From an uncultured Muribaculaceae bacterium (GTDB taxonomy: Bacteria; Bacteroidota; Bacteroidia; Bacteroidales; Muribaculaceae), in assembly GCA_910584495.1 (NCBI GenBank), contig CAJUAR010000007.1:1-56129 (forward strand): DNA of 56,129 nucleotides, in the 5' to 3' direction. The notes beneath the pieces were generated by a model. That model saw only the letters and a list, made by a program, of their open reading frames with translations. It did not search any database and was not told the DNA's origin. Positions within the stretch are counted from its first letter, which is position 1. The number at the start of each line of letters is the position of its first letter. Made by a program: the position numbers and the translations under genes. Positions 49,828 through 56,129 of this stretch are shown here, in pieces.

Positions 49828-51561
49828 ATGTCAACTACAAACACACCAAGCCCTGCTCCGTCCTACCCTGCCCAGGTAACCGGCATGGACATCTTGGTCA
49901 GAGCCCTCAAAATGGTGGGCATCGACACCATGTATGGTCTGGTGGGCATTCCCGTCACAGAGCTTGCCTATCTGGCACAGGCTCGCGGAATCCGCTTTGT
50001 CGGTTTCCGTCACGAGCAGCAGGCCGGCATGGCAGCCGCAACACACGGCTTCCTCACCAAGACCCCGGGCGTGCTTCTCACCGTCAGCTCTCTTGGCTTT
50101 ATGAACGGCCTGACAGCAACCACTAATGCCACTGTCAACTGCTACCCGATGATCCAGATCAGCGGTTCGAGCGTTCGCGAGCCTATCGACCTCGACCAAG
50201 GCACATACGAAGGTCTCGACCAGCTCAATGTGGCAAAACCCCTTGTTAAAGCCGCCTACCGTGTCAACAAGCCCGAAGACATACCCACGGCCGTTGTCCG
50301 CGCCTACCGCGCAGCCATTTCCGGCCGTCCAGGCGGTGTATATCTCGATGTTACGACACCCTGCCTCGGTGCCATCATGAACGCTGCCGATGCCGACAAG
50401 CTCTTCTACGAACCCGTCGACCTCTGTCCGGCCATGCCGCCGGCCCCCGATGCCGTAAAACGTGCCGCCCAGCTCCTTGCCGGAGCCAAGAAACCGGCCA
50501 TCATCATTGGCAAGGGTGCTGCATACGCCCGCGTAGAAGGTCTTCTAAAACAACTCGTCGAGACATATAATGTCCCCTACTTCCCCATGTCGATGGGCAA
50601 GGGTGTGCTCCCCGACAACGGTCCGCTGAGTGCGCTGTCGTGCCGCTCCACCATCATGGAAGAAGCCGATGTGGTTATTCTTGCCGGAGCACGCCTCAAC
50701 TGGCTTCTCTCTCGCGGACATGGCAAATGGAGCCCGGACACCAAGTTCATCCAGTTCGACATCGATGCCGAAGAAATAGACTGCAACCGCCCAATCGCCG
50801 CACCCGTTGTCGGCGACCTGGAAAGCTCGCTCACCGCCTTCCTTGCCGAGATGAGCAAGCTCAAAACAGCTGCCGACCCTGCGTGGGTTCCGGGCTTGCA
50901 GGCCGAAACGAAGACAAAGAACGCCAAATTCGAAGCACGTCTCACAGCCAATGCCGCCGTGCAGCCCATGGACCACTGGACAGCCCTCGGGGCCATCAAG
51001 CCCGTTATGGCAGCTAATCCCGACGTCATACTTGTCAACGAAGGAGCAAATACCCTCGACGATACCCGCGATACTCTCGACATGGCTCTGCCGCGTCACC
51101 GCATCGACTGTGCTACATGGGCCATCATGGGCATGGGCATGGGGTCGGCTATCGGGGCCGCCGTAGCCACAGGCAAGAGCGTCGTAGCAATCGAAGGCGA
51201 CAGCGCATTCGGTTTCTCGGGCATGGACTTCTCCACGGCCTGCCGTTTCAACCTGCCTCTGACTGTTGTAATCTTCAACAACGGCGGCATCTACAACGGT
51301 GTGGGCGTGAACATGAGCGGCGACGGCGATCCCGCCCCAACCACGCTCGATGTCCGTGCACGCTACGACAAGATGGGCGACGCCTTCGGCGCCACGACCT
51401 ACTATGTGACCACACCACAGGAGCTGACCCAAGCCCTGACCGAAGCCATCGCAAGCAAGAAGACATGTCTTATCGACGTGCAGCTCGGTGCCGACTCGGG
51501 CAAGGAATCAGGCCACATAGGCTACCTCAACCCGGCCGCTCTCGAAACAATAAAAGTTTAA
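49828..51561 (+). CDS. oxc: Oxalyl-CoA decarboxylase
   Basis: A 577-residue thiamine-diphosphate enzyme (Oxalobacter OXC: 568) that converts oxalyl-CoA to formyl-CoA and CO2; formyl-CoA then returns to FRC. The N-terminal TPP domain holds Glu63 in FRHEQQAGMAAATHGF, the cofactor-activating Glu. LTVSSLGFMNGLTATTNATV is typical of OXC. The central domain includes PAIIIGKGAAYARVE. The C-terminal domain has the TPP/metal motif from EGDSAFGFSGMD to NNGG and ends with a GADSGKESGHIGYLNP tail. No signal peptide, so cytoplasmic. It lies between frc and the AEC permease. Confidence 0.96.
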   Translation: MSTTNTPSPAPSYPAQVTGMDILVRALKMVGIDTMYGLVGIPVTELAYLAQARGIRFVGFRHEQQAGMAAATHGFLTKTPGVLLTVSSLGFMNGLTATTNATVNCYPMIQISGSSVREPIDLDQGTYEGLDQLNVAKPLVKAAYRVNKPEDIPTAVVRAYRAAISGRPGGVYLDVTTPCLGAIMNAADADKLFYEPVDLCPAMPPAPDAVKRAAQLLAGAKKPAIIIGKGAAYARVEGLLKQLVETYNVPYFPMSMGKGVLPDNGPLSALSCRSTIMEEADVVILAGARLNWLLSRGHGKWSPDTKFIQFDIDAEEIDCNRPIAAPVVGDLESSLTAFLAEMSKLKTAADPAWVPGLQAETKTKNAKFEARLTANAAVQPMDHWTALGAIKPVMAANPDVILVNEGANTLDDTRDTLDMALPRHRIDCATWAIMGMGMGSAIGAAVATGKSVVAIEGDSAFGFSGMDFSTACRFNLPLTVVIFNNGGIYNGVGVNMSGDGDPAPTTLDVRARYDKMGDAFGATTYYVTTPQELTQALTEAIASKKTCLIDVQLGADSGKESGHIGYLNPAALETIKV

Positions 51562-51585
51562 GGGCCGCCGTTTAAAAGAATAATG

Positions 51586-51633
51586 ATGCCCGGTTCTCCG
51601 GACCAGCGCCGGAGGCCGGGCATTCTCGTTTTA
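51586..51633 (+). terminator. Hairpin terminator or attenuator between oxc and the permease
   Basis: Two stacked stems: ATGCCCGG (51586-51593) with CCGGGCAT (51616-51623), and CTCCGG (51596-51601) with CCGGAG (51609-51614), then TCTCGTTTT. It probably lowers read-through into the permease gene. Confidence 0.8.
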
Positions 51634-51655
51634 CAGTTTCAATTACAACAGCTTT

Positions 51656-52624
51656 ATGGGACACATCATTCTCTATGCCATTGTTCCTATCATCGTGGTG
51701 ATGCTCGCCGGTTATATTTCCGGTAAGAAAGGCATTTTCACAGGTGAGGACGGCAAAAAATTCAACAAGGTGGTCCTGGACTTTGCCCTCCCGGCAGCTT
51801 TGTTCGTCTCCATCGTCCAGGCAAGCCGCGAAATGCTTGCAAACGACCTCAAGCTATCCATCATCTCGCTGGTAGGCATCATGTTCTGCTTCATGGTCGT
51901 CTACTATGTTTTCCGTCTCTTCAAAGGCAACACAGGTGCCGATGCCGCCGTTTCGGCCCTTATCAGCGGTTCGCCAACAATTGGCTTCCTTGGCTTTGCA
52001 GTGCTCGAGCCTATCTTCGGCACAACACCTTCGGTAGCTCTCGTGGTGGCAATTGTCGGCATTGTGGTCAACGCCGTAGGCATTCCTGTGGGACTGTCGC
52101 TGATGAACGCCTCGCTCGAAAAGCAACAGCCCGGAAGCACAAAGAAACAAAGTGCCTGGGGCCCAGTGCTCCACGCCCTGGCACAGCCTGTGGCCTGGGC
52201 TCCTATCCTTGCGGTAGTATGGGTTGTCGTCGGCATTCCATGGCCCGACTGGGCAAGTCCTTCGTTCGACCTTATCAAAGGTGCCAATGCCTCGCTGGCG
52301 GTATTTTCGGCGGGTATAACCCTTTCGGCTGTTAAAATCACCCTCAACTTCCAGGCCATACTTGGCAGCATCCTCAAGATGGTATTCATGCCATTGGTAA
52401 TTCTCATCATGGGTTTGGCATGGCACATGGACCCGCTCAACCTCAAAATGCTCGTTGTTGCCGCAGCACTTCCACCAGCTTTCTCAGGCATCATCATCGC
52501 CGACGAATACGACACCTACGTTGCCACCGGCACATCATCGCTTACTCTTTCTGTGATACTCTTCATCGGGTTCTGTTCTCTGTGGATATGGCTCACCGAT
52601 GTAGCCCTCAAGATGTTTGCATAA
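51656..52624 (+). CDS. AEC-family permease, probable oxalate/formate carrier
   Basis: A 322-residue membrane protein of the auxin efflux carrier family with about ten helices. The N-terminus is ILYAIVPIIVVMLAGYISGK, then GKKFNKVVLDFALPAALFVS with the conserved Pro. A cytoplasmic middle loop (KQQPGSTKKQSAWGP) separates two halves, and the second half has PPAFSGIIIADEY. E. coli YfdV, an AEC protein, stands in the same order behind its frc and oxc homologues (yfdW, yfdU). Context therefore suggests oxalate uptake or oxalate/formate exchange; malonate carriers (MdcF) are relatives. OxlT, the Oxalobacter antiporter, belongs to a different family. Confidence 0.85.
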   Translation: MGHIILYAIVPIIVVMLAGYISGKKGIFTGEDGKKFNKVVLDFALPAALFVSIVQASREMLANDLKLSIISLVGIMFCFMVVYYVFRLFKGNTGADAAVSALISGSPTIGFLGFAVLEPIFGTTPSVALVVAIVGIVVNAVGIPVGLSLMNASLEKQQPGSTKKQSAWGPVLHALAQPVAWAPILAVVWVVVGIPWPDWASPSFDLIKGANASLAVFSAGITLSAVKITLNFQAILGSILKMVFMPLVILIMGLAWHMDPLNLKMLVVAAALPPAFSGIIIADEYDTYVATGTSSLTLSVILFIGFCSLWIWLTDVALKMFA

Positions 52625-52643
52625 CAGCATCCTAAGCACCCGA

Positions 52644-52672
52644 CAACGGCCCCGGGCATACCGGGGCCGTTG
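52644..52672. terminator. Bidirectional terminator between the oxalate genes and the hybrid regulator
   Basis: Perfect 12-bp inverted repeat CAACGGCCCCGG (52644-52655) and CCGGGGCCGTTG (52661-52672) with a 5-base loop, between convergent genes. The plus-strand side is followed by a T-rich run. Confidence 0.88.
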
Positions 52673-52677
52673 CCGGT

Positions 52678-55600
52678 TTATTTTGCATTTTTGCGGAAAG
52701 CTGTGGGCGACAAGCCTGTCTGCTGTTTGAAGAAAGTACTGAAATAACGCTGCGAGCTAAAGCCCAAACGCTCTGAAATTTCGCTGATTGGCAGCGTATT
52801 TTCGACAAGGAGTTCCTTGGCCACCTCTACACGTTTGGCAGTGATATACTGCCCGATAGTCTGCCCGGTGATTTCCTTAAAGCGTGTGTAGAATGCCGAA
52901 CGGCTCAGGGCCATGGCATCGACAATGGTATCGACACCGAAATCTTCGGAGGAAAGATTGTCGTTGATGATTTTTTCGACCTTGAGCACAAACGATTCAT
53001 CGGCATTAGACATGGATGTCGGCGCGGAGGACACTTGCTTTTCGGCATAGCGGGCACGGATAATCGAGCGGTTGTGCAACAAGTTGCGACAGCGCATCAG
53101 CAGCACGGCAACATCGAAAGGCTTTGTCAGGTAGGAATCGGCACCGACCCCATAGCCGCTTTCGAGCACATTTTCCTCTCTGATAGATGTTAGAAGGACA
53201 ACGGGAATGTGCGACAAATCGGCCGACGATTTTATGTCGCGGCACAACTCTATGCCGCTCTTGCCCGGTAGCAAAACCGAACTGAGCACTATGTCGGGCT
53301 GATGCTGTCGTATCATAATCAAGGCATCGTTTCCGTTGAAAGCGTGATAGACTTTTCCGAAATAGCCGGAGAGTTCACGAACCACAAAAAGACAAAGTTC
53401 GCTGTCCTCGTCCACAACAATAGCCGTCAGCTGCGAAGTGTCCACATCCCCGACGACCGAAGGCACCAACGCAGCAGGAGCCGGCGCGTGGCTGCGACGG
53501 CGCGTGGTATAAGCTTCGGCAGCAACACTGTCGGCTGCGGGGATTTCGAACCACACGGTCAGCCCCTTGCCATCGACATTACATTCAGCCCCCACACGGC
53601 CTCCGAACATTTCCACAATGTTCTTGGCATAGGCAAATTCAAGATTGTGGCTGAAGGTGGTATTGTCATCATTATAGTATTTCGAGAATATGTTCTCGAG
53701 GTTCGATTTATCGGGTGTCTCGCCGGTGTCGGAAATAGCAACGCGGACAAAGCCTTCGCGCATCATGGTCTTGACTGCAATCGACGAGAACTCAGGCGAA
53801 CGCTGTATGGCATTATTGAGAAAAATATCGAGCACTTTGGCAAGTCGCGAACGGTCGTAGTCGGCAGGAAACATCTCTTGCGATGGCAGATAGCTGAGTG
53901 TGACGTGTTTGAACTCGGCTTTGGGTTTGCGCGCTTCGACGGTGTCCTCGACAGAACGGTTGATGTCGTGAGTGACATACGACGTGCTGTCCTCGGCATT
54001 ACCCACTTTGTGGAGGCTCAACGCCATATCTATGGTGTCGCGCATTCGCTTGGTATTGCGATAGACATTCCCCAAGGTCTCTTCTAAATCGGTCAAGGGC
54101 CGTTTATCCTTGATATTTTGGAGCAGAAGTTTGACAGGAGCATAAATAAGTGTCAGCGGCGTGCGGAGAGCGTAGTTGGTGTTAATCAAAAAAGCGAGTT
54201 CCCGCTCCATTGAATTGCTTCTGTAAGCCTCAAGGCGAGCTTCGGCCAGCCTGTTGCGTTTCTGCTCGATGTACCTGAACCACAAAGCCACGGCAAGAAC
54301 AACGGCCACAACAAGCGAAGTCAGCGCCCACCATGTTTTCCACCATGGCCCCGGCAGCGAAATAGATGCCAGATGCTGTTTCGGAGTCCATGTCCCGTCG
54401 GGCTTATAACTTGAAGCAAATATTTCATAGTCCTTGCCATCTTCGAGCATATTCAGATTGAGCGTGCGGTCGTGGAGCTCCACAACACGTTCGGAGCTTC
54501 CGTTGACAATGTAATATCTCAGAGCAAGACGACGCATGGAGTTGAAGCCCATGTCCACCACGCTTATTCTAATATCGGTATGATTCGACGGAATTACATA
54601 CTCGCCTTTATCATTCATCAATCCATAGGCCGACACACCATCGACAATTATATCGGCAAGATTCATGACAGGGTCTTCATAATCGGAAATTATATCATCG
54701 ACCGCATCGAGATTGATTTTCAACAAGCCTGTTGCGCCGCCCAAAAATATGCGGTTGTTTGCAAAGACCACAGCATTTGGCAAATATTCGTTTGGCACCA
54801 CCCCGTCCGACAGACCGAAACCTATTACACCGGTCGAATTTGGCAGTTTCAGCAGCAATTCACGTGTTGTTCCTATCCACAATCGTTTTTTGTCATCGAC
54901 CGACAGCACATGCGCTCTTACGCCCTCGGTTCCCGGCACTGTAGTACGGCTGCCATCATTGACATTTACTGCCATCACTCCATTGTCCGTTCCCATATAT
55001 ACATTTTGCGTTCCATCGAACACCGCACAAAAGATAGTCTCGGACGACGACAGCTTGAGCAGTTCAGTGTGCTTGCCGGCAATAGGATTATATTCGGTGA
55101 TGCGACTTTGGCTAAAACATAGCAAGCGCCCCTCGCCACAGTAAAAGGGCTGTAAAAGCTCGTCGGGCCTCAACAGTCCGTCGGCACGCGGCACTGTTGT
55201 CATGCTATTGTCGGAAGGATTGAAAATAACAATGTTGTCGCTGATAATCGCAATCGTGCCATCCGACAGACGGCGCAAACGCAGCGCAAGGGCGCGTGTC
55301 TTGAGATTTTCGTAGAAATCATTGAGAACGGACGGTGCTTTGCCCAAGGTGTCCGTCATTTTGTCATAGACAAAGAAACCCTGATTGAAGGTTACTATCA
55401 GCAGCCTTCGCTCGTCGAGCAGTTCGACATCGGTTATCCTCAAATTGCGTGTCGATGCTATAGGTTCATATTTGTCCGTACCGGGTTTATTGACCAACAA
55501 ACCACTACCATCGTTTCCGAACCACAAAGTACCGTCGCTATCGGCGCATGTCGACGTTATGGCCCCCAAGTGACCACGTGTACCTAGCTGTATTGTTTTC

Positions 55601-56079
55601 ATGGCGGTGGGCACCACCATAAAAGCTCCGTCGCGGACTGTGCCGCCATAGACGTTGCCTATGCGGTCGACCAGCACTGTCGTAACGGCACCTTTCTGCA
55701 AAAGACCGCCACGGCTTGCTTCAGAAGCGAAAGTGCCTTTCTCGAGGTCGTAGGCTGTCATGCCGCCACCGTCGGTAGCTATCAACACCTTTCCGTTGTT
55801 TTCGGCCATGTCGAGCACTATATCATCCGGCAACATGGAATTGGAAGTGTTGAGAGTCTTGACGAGCTTGCAGGCCCTGTCATAGATATTTATGCCCTCG
55901 CCATAAGGCGACACCCACAATCGGCCGTTGCTGTCGGTAAAGGACGAGATTATTGACTTTGAATCTATATCCTGCAGTCGTTCGACAGTCGCTTTTGCCC
56001 TGTCGAAAAGCCAAAGACCGTCCCAGCGCGTCGACAAGATATAAAAGCCCGGAAGCCATGAGTGGATTGCCGTGTAGCC
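52678..56079 (-). CDS. Hybrid two-component regulator (HTCS) with degenerate kinase and receiver; partial, apparent frameshift near the 5' end
   Basis: The open frame from 56079 holds about 1133 codons with no ATG near its head. Order: two-component propeller repeats (from GFYILSTRWDGLWLFDRA), a Y_Y_Y-type domain near 54400-54650, one membrane helix (ALTSLVVAVVLAVALWF), histidine kinase, receiver and AraC domain ending in SPTAFRKNAK. The H-box reads LINTNYALRTPLTLI, with Tyr (54172-54174) where the family has His; the G2 box lacks its glycines (HNLEFAYAKNIVEMFGG). The receiver reads PDIVLSSVLLPGKSG, with Ser (53278-53280) for the phospho-Asp, although DED and the Lys of LTKPF remain. The AraC helices look normal (ISERLGFSSQRYFSTFFKQQ). 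Past an in-frame stop at 56080-56082 another frame is open to the window edge, suggesting a frameshift. It may be phosphorylation-independent or decaying. Confidence 0.8.
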   Translation of the reverse strand, partial: GYTAIHSWLPGFYILSTRWDGLWLFDRAKATVERLQDIDSKSIISSFTDSNGRLWVSPYGEGINIYDRACKLVKTLNTSNSMLPDDIVLDMAENNGKVLIATDGGGMTAYDLEKGTFASEASRGGLLQKGAVTTVLVDRIGNVYGGTVRDGAFMVVPTAMKTIQLGTRGHLGAITSTCADSDGTLWFGNDGSGLLVNKPGTDKYEPIASTRNLRITDVELLDERRLLIVTFNQGFFVYDKMTDTLGKAPSVLNDFYENLKTRALALRLRRLSDGTIAIISDNIVIFNPSDNSMTTVPRADGLLRPDELLQPFYCGEGRLLCFSQSRITEYNPIAGKHTELLKLSSSETIFCAVFDGTQNVYMGTDNGVMAVNVNDGSRTTVPGTEGVRAHVLSVDDKKRLWIGTTRELLLKLPNSTGVIGFGLSDGVVPNEYLPNAVVFANNRIFLGGATGLLKINLDAVDDIISDYEDPVMNLADIIVDGVSAYGLMNDKGEYVIPSNHTDIRISVVDMGFNSMRRLALRYYIVNGSSERVVELHDRTLNLNMLEDGKDYEIFASSYKPDGTWTPKQHLASISLPGPWWKTWWALTSLVVAVVLAVALWFRYIEQKRNRLAEARLEAYRSNSMERELAFLINTNYALRTPLTLIYAPVKLLLQNIKDKRPLTDLEETLGNVYRNTKRMRDTIDMALSLHKVGNAEDSTSYVTHDINRSVEDTVEARKPKAEFKHVTLSYLPSQEMFPADYDRSRLAKVLDIFLNNAIQRSPEFSSIAVKTMMREGFVRVAISDTGETPDKSNLENIFSKYYNDDNTTFSHNLEFAYAKNIVEMFGGRVGAECNVDGKGLTVWFEIPAADSVAAEAYTTRRRSHAPAPAALVPSVVGDVDTSQLTAIVVDEDSELCLFVVRELSGYFGKVYHAFNGNDALIMIRQHQPDIVLSSVLLPGKSGIELCRDIKSSADLSHIPVVLLTSIREENVLESGYGVGADSYLTKPFDVAVLLMRCRNLLHNRSIIRARYAEKQVSSAPTSMSNADESFVLKVEKIINDNLSSEDFGVDTIVDAMALSRSAFYTRFKEITGQTIGQYITAKRVEVAKELLVENTLPISEISERLGFSSQRYFSTFFKQQTGLSPTAFRKNAK

Positions 56080-56129
56080 TCAAATTCGCAGCCAATCCGT
56101 TTGCTCGAACCGATTTAATTGTTACGCGT

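Noticed and set aside
52678..56079. Outright pseudogene call for the hybrid regulator
   Set aside because: More than 1100 codons remain open, with an intact AraC domain and receiver fold. The lost residues are specific, and the frameshift at the edge could be a sequencing error, so it is listed as a degenerate, partial gene.
1..56129. Prophage, integrative element or insertion sequence
   Set aside because: No integrase, transposase, portal, relaxase or tRNA-bounded duplication was recognised. The GH25 lysozyme alone is not evidence of a phage.

Overview
The window looks like a chromosome segment of a gut Bacteroidales, most likely Muribaculaceae (S24-7). The grounds are SusC/SusD genes, Mfa-type fimbrillin lipoproteins, a type IX secretion sortase (PorU) with proteins carrying type IX-like C-terminal tails, a hybrid two-component regulator, ECF sigma/FecR regulation, and several promoters fitting the Bacteroidota pattern TTTG-N19/20-TAnnTTTG. 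The family-level assignment is inference. No rRNA, tRNA, CRISPR array, transposase or integrase was recognised.

Layout. 0.3-4.7 kb: polysaccharide export (outer-membrane SLBB protein, Wzz-like protein, M23 peptidase, 59-residue winged-helix protein). 4.9-6.4 kb: secreted protein of unknown function, minus strand. 6.6-10.2 kb: pyruvate:ferredoxin oxidoreductase. 10.2-11.6 kb: an intergenic region with tandem hairpins and a three-copy repeat, then a small LysM protein and a GH25 lysozyme. 11.7-15.6 kb: PorU facing a NUDIX hydrolase. 15.8-27.9 kb: a uptake locus made of SusC (with STN domain), SusD and a subtilisin-like protease on the minus strand, with a GH31 glycosidase, ECF sigma factor and FecR anti-sigma factor on the plus strand. 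28.0-33.2 kb: bamD and rpoZ; an iron alcohol dehydrogenase, BrkB-like membrane protein and RidA; a decayed MmcQ gene; tag. 33.3-42.0 kb: a minus-strand operon glpA-glpB-glpC-glpT-HAD phosphatase-GH36 alpha-galactosidase. 42.3-48.1 kb: four fimbrillin-like lipoprotein genes plus the 3' stump of a fifth. 48.5-52.6 kb: an oxalate module, frc-oxc-AEC permease. 52.7 kb to the right edge: a hybrid two-component regulator that has lost key catalytic residues and appears frameshifted near the edge.

How the genes work together. PFOR and anaerobic GlpABC fit a fermentative or fumarate-respiring anaerobe. GlpT imports glycerol-3-phosphate for GlpABC; the co-transcribed HAD-IIA phosphatase and periplasmic GH36 suggest that galactosyl-glycerol or glycerophospho-compounds feed the same route. 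Formyl-CoA:oxalate CoA-transferase and oxalyl-CoA decarboxylase together convert oxalate to formate and CO2, with the AEC permease as probable carrier. The SusCD/protease/GH31 locus, with STN-FecR-sigma signalling, suits glycoprotein use.

Most notable: (1) the two largest fimbrillins end in C-type-lectin-like tails whose codons look like products of adenine-directed diversification (a retroelement-type variable region), although no reverse transcriptase or template is in the window; (2) the hybrid regulator has Tyr in place of the phospho-accepting His and Ser in place of the receiver Asp, while keeping a normal AraC DNA-binding domain; (3) a complete oxalate module in a Bacteroidota genome with a changed FRC glycine loop; (4) a sigma-factor promoter whose -33 box lies in the T-tract of the preceding terminator and which would give a nearly leaderless mRNA.
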